Made by a program: the position numbers and the translations under genes. From Paramoeba atlantica (Eukaryota; Discosea): DNA of 64,000 nt. Shown in pieces: positions 28,514-37,172 of the stretch (the stretch's first letter is position 1; every line of letters begins with the position of its first letter). The notes beneath the pieces were generated by a model. The model was not told the origin of the DNA, did no database searches, and saw nothing but the letters and a program-made list of their open reading frames with translations. The stretch is from assembly GCA_977017575.1 (NCBI GenBank), contig CDRNVI010000069.1, positions 248,001-312,000 on the forward strand. Direction: 5' to 3'.

Positions 28514-29782
28514 CTATTCAGAATCGCGCCTTCTCTTGGACACCTTGGTTGAGCTCGTACAAAATTCAGGTATCTCCCCAGAGGCAAAAAGTCGTCGCGG
28601 TGGAGTTGTGAGCGATAACTTTTGAGGGGGTGGGGTGAAGGGAATGACATTGGGATCTCGGTCCCCTAGAGGTGTTGAGCTGTTTGGGTTTCGTTTAGCA
28701 ACACCAAAGAAGTGCAGCACGTCCGTCGGGGGTAATGGCATTGGCAACCGTCGGGGTAGAAAAGGCTCCGAAAAAACAGAGTGCGAAAGACACTGTCCCG
28801 CCGTGGGACGTTGAAATGGATCTAGGGATAATAATTCTTGTATAAAACGAAAGGTGTCCGGTCGAATGAAAGAGGAAATTTTATTATTCGGCGTAGAAGA
28901 AGCTTCAATCTTTGAGTCTCTCACACATAGTAGTTTCTCAAGTCCGTACCCAATTCCTTCCGATTCTCTGAATCTTATATCCCGACGAGGATACTGTAGA
29001 CTTTTGGTAAATAGTGAAGGCCAAGTTTTGTTTGTAGGGTTTCCAAGAAGATTAAAAATCGACCTCAAACTGTGGAGTGACGAATCATGCGCAAAAAGAG
29101 GGTCTCCTTGGCGTAGAATTTCAACTAGCAAACATCCTATACCCCATATGTCAGCTGCATGGGGTACAACACACGCGTCAAAACCAAGAAATGATTCCGG
29201 AGGTTGATATCCACATGTTCCAATATCTCCATGCCTACACTTGCATTCCGATTGTGTTGATTCACTTTCAGGTTTGTAAACATTCTCCCATGAATGTGTC
29301 AGTTTTTGCGCTGTTCCAAAATCGCTAAGTTTTGCTATGCACCCTCGATTAGGGTCCGGTGAAAGTAACACATTTGAGGGTTTCACATCTCGATGAACAA
29401 TTGAATGTTTATGTAAGTGATGGACAGCTTCTAGTACGTCGTGGATATACGCCAATGCGTCCTTTTCCGTTAGCGCTGAAACCCCATAGGGGCTATCCAT
29501 CCGTCGCACACAGTGTAAGTACTGTTTCAAATGGGTTGGGATGTATTCCAACACTAAGTAGACAGCAGTTTCAGTAATAATGGCATCTTTAACGCCGACC
29601 ACATTGGGGTGCGATTTCAAGGACTGTAACAACTTTGCTTCGCTCTTTGCCCTTTCATACGCTGATTTTGGACAGCAGTACGTTTTTTTAATCGCAACGT
29701 ATTCATGGGGGCTTCGATACAATTGAACCACCCCGTGGCCTCCGCGACCAAGTATAATGTTACAATTTTCATATGCATCCAT
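28514..29782 (-). CDS. CDK/CRK-like protein kinase (422 aa)
   Basis: Complete catalytic domain: Gly loop L-G-R-G-G-H-G at 11-17, Lys at 32, H-R-D-V-K-P-S-N at 130-137, D-F-G at 154-156, and a substrate-binding Y-Q-P-P-E in place of A-P-E. The R-P-T-A segment closes the domain. The C-terminal 75 residues are Pro/Ser/Thr-rich with several S/T-P sites. The layout places it in the CMGC group near CDKs, but there is no PSTAIRE helix sequence. The activation segment is unusually long and contains Cys and His (E-C-K-C-R-H-G-D), which is odd. The ATG used is at 29780-29782. Confidence 0.9.
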   Translation of the reverse strand: MDAYENCNIILGRGGHGVVQLYRSPHEYVAIKKTYCCPKSAYERAKSEAKLLQSLKSHPNVVGVKDAIITETAVYLVLEYIPTHLKQYLHCVRRMDSPYGVSALTEKDALAYIHDVLEAVHHLHKHSIVHRDVKPSNVLLSPDPNRGCIAKLSDFGTAQKLTHSWENVYKPESESTQSECKCRHGDIGTCGYQPPESFLGFDACVVPHAADIWGIGCLLVEILRQGDPLFAHDSSLHSLRSIFNLLGNPTNKTWPSLFTKSLQYPRRDIRFRESEGIGYGLEKLLCVRDSKIEASSTPNNKISSFIRPDTFRFIQELLSLDPFQRPTAGQCLSHSVFSEPFLPRRLPMPLPPTDVLHFFGVAKRNPNSSTPLGDRDPNVIPFTPPPQKLSLTTPPRRLFASGEIPEFCTSSTKVSKRRRDSE

Positions 29783-30307
29783 CGCTCGCAACAAAATTGA
29801 GACTCTAGCAGGTCGAGTACAGGGATCAGTGACGTATCCTGCAGTCTTTATAAAGTTTCATAAGGTTCATCCCCAGTTAATACGTATAATATAGTGTAAA
29901 TAGTATTATGATGAGTAAACTTCTCTAACAATACACGAAGATACCATTACGGAAAAGGAAAACGTTAAAATTGTAAGCAAGACAAGAACATAAAGATAAA
30001 AAACTCTAGTGCTGCGAGAAGTCTTAATGAGATGAAACCTCCGTTTCGATCTTTTAAGTCATTGTTTCAAAAAGAACGAAGCAGGAGGGACAGCTACATG
30101 CTGTATTGGGCTTTACCTAAGTACTAGACCTGTCTAACGTTGGCTAATCCCTTTTTTGACCCAGTATTTCAGATACAACTTGTACATGTCACGTTCAGTA
30201 CTTTCTTTAGGTAAACGGACGAGATCTGTGAGCTCTTCTCTGGGAACTCGAAGGTAAATAATGCACTACCTCACAAGAGAATATCCCGTACAGAAAAGTC
30301 TGAAAAT
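29783..30307. other. Spacer without recognised gene
   Basis: AT-rich; no repeat end or ORF. It contains the presumed 5' leader of the kinase gene and the 3' flank of the PEX22-like gene. Confidence 0.4.
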
Positions 30308-30919
30308 TCAAACAAGTGATTTGAAAAGAAAACTTAAATGTGGTGCTGAAAAATAGCGCGTCTGCTCCTGTGACTTCTGCGCTTGAGGATTAATACATAC
30401 CAATTTCTTTACGTAGGGTTCTAGATAATCCAAAACAGAGAGATCCGAGTCAATGTAAAGCGAAGGAGTAAGGTGACGCATCATCGCCTGTTTTCCCACA
30501 TCGGTTTTATAACACAATATATTTTTTCTGGGTGTAGCTCCTTTAAGCGTGGTCATCCACTTGTCCTCAACATTTCCACGTTCTTCTTCCGAGGAGACAC
30601 GTACTAAAAGTATGCAATTGCAGTGTGAAGATAGATACTGTAGAGCTTTCTGAGAAGCTTCATCCGGGATATTGTTGTCAAAGATTAAGCAACTCACTGC
30701 GACAGTTTCTCCGAAATAATCTTTTGGATCCCACACGCTTTTTGATTTAGTGTTCAAACGTGTCCGAGAAATTTTCTTGGGGAAGCCTGGCACTCGGAAT
30801 CCATTTGCATTACACGCATATTTGCAGAGGTACGAACAAGTGACGGCGACACACAGGGCAAAAAACATCCCTGTGTGTGTGAATAAATTTGCGATCACAT
30901 TAAAAAAAGACGTGTACAT
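30308..30919 (-). CDS. PEX22-like membrane protein (203 aa), tentative
   Basis: One membrane segment near residues 16-35 (G-M-F-F-A-L-C-V-A-V-T-C-S-Y-L-C) is followed by a soluble domain. The domain's later part reads N-I-L-C-Y-K-T-D-V-G-K-Q-A-M-M-R-H-L, then Y-I-D-S-D and a hydrophobic helix ending in V-C-I-N-P. Yeast and plant PEX22 end with the same logic: a strand, C-(E/K)-T-x-x-G, an R-x-L helix, H/Y-I-D, and a final helix. PEX22 anchors the ubiquitin-conjugating enzyme PEX4 to peroxisomes (glycosomes in kinetoplastids) for receptor recycling. Overall similarity is weak; it may be another Rossmann-like membrane protein. Confidence 0.5.
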   Translation of the reverse strand: MYTSFFNVIANLFTHTGMFFALCVAVTCSYLCKYACNANGFRVPGFPKKISRTRLNTKSKSVWDPKDYFGETVAVSCLIFDNNIPDEASQKALQYLSSHCNCILLVRVSSEEERGNVEDKWMTTLKGATPRKNILCYKTDVGKQAMMRHLTPSLYIDSDLSVLDYLEPYVKKLVCINPQAQKSQEQTRYFSAPHLSFLFKSLV

Positions 30920-31231
30920 GGCAAATTTACAAATACAAAGTATAAAGGATTTAATAATGTCTGAACCAGAAAGCTAAAGTGTGAAAGCCAGAACGATAAT
31001 AGTAGGGGGTCTTCCAAGGAAAATAACATTTGTTAAAAAGCCCGTCACACGCACGTTCTCCCCTTTTATGATCTTTCAAAAACGAGACATAAGATTAGAT
31101 ACAAATTTCGAACAAAATAAAAGACAGATCCTGTTGTGCTGCAGTTCGTTACGAATCGTAGCACACGCTACCCCTACACGCTACCCCTTTCGAGGAGAAC
31201 AACGGGGTCGCTAAAAAACCGAAACCCCTCC

Positions 31232-32206
31232 TCACAACCCTTTATTAAAATACAACTTATCCACAGGCGTCCCATCCCGCATCCGTGCCCCATGAAACCG
31301 CGACTCCAACACCCCCGGCACCACGCTCGCCCGTTGCGGAAACAACCCCAACGCACACGGAACCCCGACCAAAATCCCCACCGTCATCAACCCCAGCTCC
31401 GTCACCGCACGGTTCCTTTTCACCACCCCCACCCTTGCCAACGGCACCATCGCCAGCAACGGCAGCGTCATAATCGGCACATTCCACGCCAGCCGCGTCA
31501 CACAGCACTGGGCGATCCCCTGTCGTCCCGCCACCCTACTCCTCCCGTGCTCCCCCCCCTCGCTGTCCACCACCCCCACGCCCTCATCCCACCACTCCAG
31601 CCGTCGCATCAGCGCGACGTTCGCCATCCCGGCCAGAGAGACGGCCAGCATGGGGAGCGTGGCACGGACGGCGGTGGCGCGTAGGGACCCGCGGGGGAGT
31701 TGGTTCATCGCAGCTGTCGTGGCATAGGCAATGGAGAGCGAGAGGGCGCAGGCCGCGACGTAGGTCTGGGCCACGGTGGCTAGGGGGACGGGGCTGGAGG
31801 CGTTACGGTGGGCCAGGTTCAGGGCGGCGTTGTAGGTTTGGTTGATCCAGTGGACAAGGAGGGAGCGGGGGGCGGAGGTGACGGTGGCGGGGTGGAGCAT
31901 GATGGCACAGCCCAGGATGTTGAGAGGGATGAAACCGCTGAAACGGAGGAGGGGGGGGATGAGGTCTCCGGTGTCGGGGTGGGTGCAGAGACGGAGGGTG
32001 CGTTGGGCGTCCCAGAGGGAGGGGGGGGAGGGGTGGGTGTGGGGGAGGTCGTGGACGACGTGGCGGGCGGTGTCGACGTCGGAGGGGGTGAGGAGCAGGG
32101 CTCGGGGGTCGAGCATGTCGGAGAAGTAGTGGACGCGACCGAGGTAGGTGTCCATGGGGTACGGGGGGTCGCCGGTACCGGAAGGGGAGGGGTAGGCGCT
32201 AGGCAT
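31232..32206 (-). CDS. SFXN: Sideroflexin, mitochondrial amino-acid carrier
   Basis: The family signature H-P-D-T-G appears near residue 75 (C-T-H-P-D-T-G-D-L-I-P), then W-I-N-Q-T-Y-N-A-A-L-N near 125-135. Several membrane helices follow, including a block where R-R-L-E-W-W-D precedes a charged loop. Length (324) matches SFXN1-5. Sideroflexins import serine into mitochondria. The start M-P-S-A-Y-P-S is at plus 32204-32206 and lies downstream of a C/T-rich leader. The gene is very GC-rich compared with its neighbours. The loop D-S-E-G-G-E-H-G-R is an unusual insertion. Confidence 0.93.
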   Translation of the reverse strand: MPSAYPSPSGTGDPPYPMDTYLGRVHYFSDMLDPRALLLTPSDVDTARHVVHDLPHTHPSPPSLWDAQRTLRLCTHPDTGDLIPPLLRFSGFIPLNILGCAIMLHPATVTSAPRSLLVHWINQTYNAALNLAHRNASSPVPLATVAQTYVAACALSLSIAYATTAAMNQLPRGSLRATAVRATLPMLAVSLAGMANVALMRRLEWWDEGVGVVDSEGGEHGRSRVAGRQGIAQCCVTRLAWNVPIMTLPLLAMVPLARVGVVKRNRAVTELGLMTVGILVGVPCALGLFPQRASVVPGVLESRFHGARMRDGTPVDKLYFNKGL

Positions 32207-32499
32207 GGGGTGAACGAGGGGGAAACTACAGGAGTGTCTTTGTGGTACGATTACGAGTTATACCAAAAATAGAGCTAGACATTAAGAAAAAGATACACAA
32301 GGAGCTGAAAAGCTGAAGAGACAATAAAGATGGATGAAAGTTTTTTTCGAATGAGAATAGCGCAGTTCAAGTGCCCATTGAGCAAGCGGGTAAAACAGTA
32401 TCTTAAGTAGGACGTTCAAACCGACAACTCGGTTGTGCTACTAGGATACTTACGTTTTCGATTGTTTAACGTTTATCGTCGTAGAAACAGGATTGTGTG

Positions 32500-32877
32500 T
32501 TAGTCTTTGCCAAGAATACGATTTACTTTTTCTAAAATGGGATCTGTAGAAAGTTTATAGCCCATGTCTTTCGATGGTATTTCCAGTACAGAAGGAAGAA
32601 GTTGGTCTGCGTATCTGTTCATTACCTCTCGGATAGATTCTGCGATATGTTGGTTCAAAAAAAGGACACCAATATCCTTGCGGCGCATCAGTCGTTCGAA
32701 GGCGTCGATGATATTTTCCAAAGGCGTAGTCGGCTTGATTACCATGATATTACTATGCTCAGAGTTCGTCTCAACTCCATGTTCTGCAATACCAATAAGC
32801 AAGAAACTTGAAACAGTGTCTTCGTCTCCAATTAGCCCAATTAGATTCCTCTGCCCTTTGCCGCGAAAAGCAGACAT
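32500..32877 (-). CDS. VMA7: V-type proton ATPase subunit F
   Basis: A 125-residue protein, the normal size for V-ATPase F. It has the expected order: a first strand with L-I-G-L-I-G-D-E-D-T-V, a G-I-A-E segment, the central helix with I-D-A-F-E-R-L and I-G-V-L-F-L-N-Q-H-I-A, and L-P-S-V-L-E-I-P-S-K-D near the end. Subunit F sits in the central rotor stalk of the V1 sector and helps couple ATP hydrolysis to proton pumping into acidic compartments. Confidence 0.95.
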   Translation of the reverse strand: MSAFRGKGQRNLIGLIGDEDTVSSFLLIGIAEHGVETNSEHSNIMVIKPTTPLENIIDAFERLMRRKDIGVLFLNQHIAESIREVMNRYADQLLPSVLEIPSKDMGYKLSTDPILEKVNRILGKD

Positions 32878-33357
32878 AGAAAAGTATCAAATAGGTTAGC
32901 ACGATTCCATTCAAATACCAGATTTTGCTATACACAATTATTAGACTATAGGCGCGCTATAGGAGTACTTTGAGAATGGATTGACTTGAGAGAGATAATT
33001 GCGGTGGTTGTATAACTACCGCTCTACCCTCGATTATTGCAAAAAGTGAATAAAAACAGTGAAAATATAAATATAACAGTAATATAATAGAAGAAAAAAA
33101 TATAAAAAGGGGCTCCGGTGGTCCAAAATTGAAAAAAAAATTAAAAAAAATGGGAGGTCCATGGGGGGGAGGTGTCCAGAGGGGGTCCAGGGGGGGGCAC
33201 ACCCCACGATTTTTTTTTGAAAAAAATATTTTTCGAAACAAACCAGAAGGGGTAGCCGAGGTCTTGGTGCGCATTTTCCACCCCCCCCTACCCCGGGGTG
33301 ATCCCTCTGCGTATCCGCAGGACGGTTCCGACAAGTTCGGAGTTTTTTTAAATATTC

Positions 33358-33534
33358 AAATTGGCGAAAAAAATCGTAATATTTTTGTTCTCCAAAATCG
33401 TGTCCCCTATTGTATTTAGAGAGTTTGAGACTTATACTAGCTTTCTGCGCCGTCGCTTTCGCAAGATACACTTGCGACCACTTCTTTCGTACCACTTCTT
33501 GAAGCCGAATCTTGGCCGAATTTTCTTTTTTATA
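33358..33534. mobile_element. Fragment of the element flanking the Tc1 ORF at 16.3 kb
   Basis: CCCCTATTGTATTT...ACTAGCTTTCTGCG matches 16304-16354 and the A/T-rich words around it, and the spacing is kept. No transposase survives. It abuts the fold-back repeat that starts at 33535. Confidence 0.6.
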
Positions 33535-33622
33535 CTCTTCGTTAAATGCGGTGGTAGTTTTCAACGCGAAGCGCGCACGAGTGACTTCTAAGTTGAAAAC
33601 AACCACCGTGTTTAACGAAGAG
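33535..33622. repeat. Fold-back repeat, complete copy
   Basis: CTCTTCGTTAAATGCGGTGG and TAGTTTTCAAC pair with GTTGAAAACAACCACCGTGT and TTAACGAAGAG; the loop contains GCGAAGCGCGC. The arms are about 30 bp with two or three mismatches. It lies just 3' of the 374-residue gene (minus strand). Confidence 0.8.
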
Positions 33623-33669
33623 CCTAATATTTTTTTATAGAGAGAGAGATAACATTTGTTAGAGAGTAA

Positions 33670-34794
33670 TTAGGAATTATGCGTCGTTGTATGGTCTGTC
33701 TGTAAAGCATTAAAAAGCACCCCCATCGCTTCTATATGCTCATTTTTATGTGATGCCAACTTGATGGTCGCAGCGATGTTTTCTCTTGTAAGCCTATCTA
33801 ATAAGACAACTGCATGCTCCTGAAGAACTATTCCTAGTGATGTGCTCATCCGAAGCTGTTTTCGGTTGTTTTCTAGGCTTGTACACTGGGTAGTAACAAG
33901 CGGAATGTTCGTGCTATAGGGGAAACTCACGGAAGAAAGGAGGGTAGGGATCAAACTCAAGTCCCATCGATTGAGAGTTTCATACGGATTGTAGGCGAGA
34001 CTCATCAAGGTGCTTAATATCGCAGAAACACCGGTCATGCTTTGGACAAAAGCACATGCGCACATAGTCCCACGATGTTCTCTTTCAGTTAGATAACTAA
34101 AAGACGTTTGTGAATTGAAGTTCTCCATTGTTTCTTTGTCACGTGTTTGAGTTTCACTATTTCTTTGCGCGTAAATTATTTCCTTAATTACTTTGGCTAG
34201 ACTTTTACAACTTGGGTCGAAACTCATGCGCAACATCTTATGCGTAGGTTCCACCCAAAGAGCAAACGTCTTCCACGTAGGATGATTATGAAGCACTAAT
34301 GAGAAAGGAGCGACGGAGCACTTTGATGACTCACTTGTGGTATTCTTAAGAAAGTGACACACCGCGTTGCATAGTTTACAAAACTGATCCATCCACTGAT
34401 GCCGCTGAACCATTCTCGGCTGTATAACACCGGGTCGTGTCATTCCCTCTCCCTGAGTAAGACTGAATACCTTATCCGGTGAAACATGTTGCTGTGTAGG
34501 AGTGGAAAAATAATCGTCAAAAAGGGTAATCCCACCTACAGCGTACAATGGGTATTGATTTAGCAAAACTCGAACTGCTTTATCTGTGGTTACCGTGCTG
34601 TCGTAGGTCAACCAAAGAGAGGATAAAAGAGGCATTTTTGAAAAGAATTCTTTATGCTCAGAATTTTCCTCTGACTTGGAATCCACGATTGCCTTCTCAT
34701 GTGGCTGATACAGGGAACTTATGTTGTGTGTAACAATGTTGGGATCAAAAGGATCTGGCGAAGGCAGATACTCAGAAGACGAAGTGAGAACCAT
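33670..34794 (-). CDS. Unknown protein (374 aa)
   Basis: A continuous ORF with a good ATG at 34792-34794 that is in line with its neighbours. It has no signal peptide or membrane segment. A Cys-containing helix (Q-F-C-K-L-C-N-A-V-C-H-F-L) near residue 145 and a strand-rich centre are visible. The acidic, Ser/Pro-rich N-terminus is likely disordered. I recognise no domain; the gene order gives no clear functional link. Confidence 0.75.
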   Translation of the reverse strand: MVLTSSSEYLPSPDPFDPNIVTHNISSLYQPHEKAIVDSKSEENSEHKEFFSKMPLLSSLWLTYDSTVTTDKAVRVLLNQYPLYAVGGITLFDDYFSTPTQQHVSPDKVFSLTQGEGMTRPGVIQPRMVQRHQWMDQFCKLCNAVCHFLKNTTSESSKCSVAPFSLVLHNHPTWKTFALWVEPTHKMLRMSFDPSCKSLAKVIKEIIYAQRNSETQTRDKETMENFNSQTSFSYLTEREHRGTMCACAFVQSMTGVSAILSTLMSLAYNPYETLNRWDLSLIPTLLSSVSFPYSTNIPLVTTQCTSLENNRKQLRMSTSLGIVLQEHAVVLLDRLTRENIAATIKLASHKNEHIEAMGVLFNALQTDHTTTHNS

Positions 34795-35180
34795 AGCAAA
34801 AACTTCGAAGAACTTTATTAAAATAAGAGCCTCGTAATGTGTGATGACTGAACAGTTGTAGTTCTTTTTCTCTAACTATTGTCAAAAACGATCTCGTTTC
34901 TCCCGTAAGAGTATGAAAAACAACCGTCTGATAAAAGACAAAGCGAGAATTGGGTATCTTGACAGACTTCTAGTGAGGTAATATTCAGAATACAGTTGAC
35001 AGGATTCCTCCAATTTTTTGTTTTGTAGGAATTGCGCGTTGTCTATGTACATGTGTATAAGGCATACTTGTAAAATAACATTCACATGATTTTATGATCA
35101 TGACCACGTTGCGCCTCTGTAATGTTCAATATGTTTCTGTATTTTTTAAATATGCTCAGTAGAGTTTAGGAGTCCTGGCT
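34795..35180. other. AT-rich spacer
   Basis: No start-bearing ORF. A minus-strand frame at 34,882-35,085 lacks an ATG at its beginning and resembles no family. Nothing else is recognised. Confidence 0.4.
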
Positions 35181-36235
35181 TCATTGCCACATATGTACAG
35201 AATCAATATGTACATTTGGTGGTATTTGCTGCGGAATGGTACTTCTAATAGGATTTCCGATAAGCCCAAGCTCAGTCTCGGGTGACATAAGGGAAAAATC
35301 AACGCCACTAAATTTATTATAATCCAGTGAGAGGGTAACAAGAGAGGGAAGGATTTTATTTAACTGAAGGTCTCCTTTGAAAGAATTGGAGCTCAGATTA
35401 AGCTCGCTCAATTGGCCAGACTGAGTGTCCCAGAGAATTTATTTCCATTGAGAAGCAACGCTTCTAGCCCGTGGGGAAGCTTTCCGAGGTTCAGTTCTCC
35501 GCTAAGCTGTGTACTGCTAATCACAAGAACACGAAGCCCTTGTGGCAATAAATCAATTTCCAAGTCCCCTGTAAACAAATTGGCACTGAGGTTGAGATAT
35601 CGTAAAGAGGAGGGTAGCTTGTGCAACACCAAATGACCCGACAACTTGTTGTGCTCAAGCGAGAGTCCTGAGAGTCCTGGAGGGAGATGGAGCAAATCTA
35701 CAGGCCCACTGAGTTTGTTGTGGTTAAGATGTATTTCGTCCAATCCTTGTGGCAACTCTCCTAATCCCACGGGGCCTTGAAATCCATCATATTGTAGGTT
35801 GACAGTGCGTAGACTGTGTGGTAATGAGTCCAGAATAAGCTCACCAGTACATTCCTCACTGCACAGATACAACATAATGAGCTCCCCCGGTAGTGCGTGA
35901 AGTGAGGCATTGCCATGAAAGCCGTTGGAGCCCACGTGGAGGATTTGCGTAGTGGGGGGAAAACAATCCCACGCGAGATAGCCTCCAAGGTTCTGATGCG
36001 ACCAGTGCACCCTTCGCACCACGCCTTGCTCATCACATCCCACTCCAAACCAACGGCAGGCAGGAGTCGAGTGCGTCCAACTTTCATGGGGAGTGTGTAC
36101 GTGTTGAATCACACGGAGAAGAGAGAGCTCGGCGGAGAGCATTGCCCCGCGCACTTTTTGTGGTTTTCGTGTAGGGCTGGGGGTATCCCTTGCAAAACAC
36201 AATCCCGAAGAAGGAAAACAAAAGCTTGCTGACAT
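35181..36235 (-). pseudogene. LRR family gene with a single frameshift near the 3' end
   Basis: The first frame (36235 to 35408) gives a 275-residue protein: a hydrophobic/Ser start, P-R-K-P-Q-K-V-R-G-A-M-L, cap H-E-S-W...C-R-W-F-G-V-G-C-D, then nine LP-start repeats ending G-T-L-S-L-A-N-stop. The second frame starts at once with S-E-L-N-L-S-S-N-S-F-K-G-D-L and continues the repeat pattern for 75 residues to 35181. One base is missing at the AATTGAG junction (about 35,409-35,412). A decayed gene, a programmed shift or a sequencing error are all possible. If read as separate, the 275-residue product is still a complete LRR domain. Confidence 0.8.
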
Positions 36236-37172
36236 GAACCGATACTAAAATTACCAAAACAAAACAAAATTACACAATAGAGTAACAGAATTCAGAAAAT
36301 GTATTAAAAATTTACCTTAATGTAGCGTAGAAAAAGACGAAAAAAAGATCCCGGCTTATTGTGCTGGGTCCTCAAAAAATAGTGCTAAAAATTGTCCAAT
36401 TTTCGCAATAAAGATGGTCTGAGAAAGGCTTAAAAAGTACCCCTTTCCATTTTCGAAGGGACAACTCTGACTTCTATGTCGGGTGGGGATCATGTATGTC
36501 TTGTATGAGCTTCGCAAACTCGGCCTCTACGGGCAGTGACATTCCGCGTATTTTTCCAAGACGCGTTTTGGGATGGGCTTCTTCGGATGCTATAACACAG
36601 AGCATCAGCAAAAGTTTTAGGAAAAGTATAGGTCGTCGTGGAACGCATAACATTTTTCAGATGATTTTTTACATTTTCCACTCATCTACTCGCTTCATGC
36701 ATAAATGTATTGTGCGTGTGTTTCCTTCTTGGTTATATTCCTTCTTGGTGTATTTTGATGAGTGTTTCACCATTTCCATGGTAGTAAATTCCCATTTAAA
36801 GTTTAGACATAAGATTCGTCAGAAATTTTAGGATAGCACCAAAAAAAGAACTTTAGGATAGTATCAAAGCGTTCGGCAACACGTCAACGAATGGATTTAA
36901 AGTCCATTCAAAGTCACTTTAGAGAAGAGGAGTACAAGCCGATCTTTCTCTTGGCAACATGTTTTTGCAATAAAGTAATCGGTGTGGTGAGTGTTCAGAA
37001 AGACATTGTTCGTTCTAAACTTCCTTTAAAAGCCCTAGCGTAGTTGCGAAGGACCTACACCTGTTTGTTGTCCAAACACTCACCAAATTTTAGTGAGTGT
37101 TTGTCAAACATTCTCTCAAGTTTGTCTGAAAAACGACGCATCGGAATATAATATGCACTTTATGCCGGCGGC
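36236..37172. other. Spacer of 0.9 kb without recognised gene
   Basis: AT-rich, with an AAAAATGTTTG-like inverted pair and the repeated word TGAGTGTTTG near 37,000-37,110. No TA/poly-C end is seen. It separates the unknown 669-residue gene from the frameshifted LRR gene. Confidence 0.4.
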
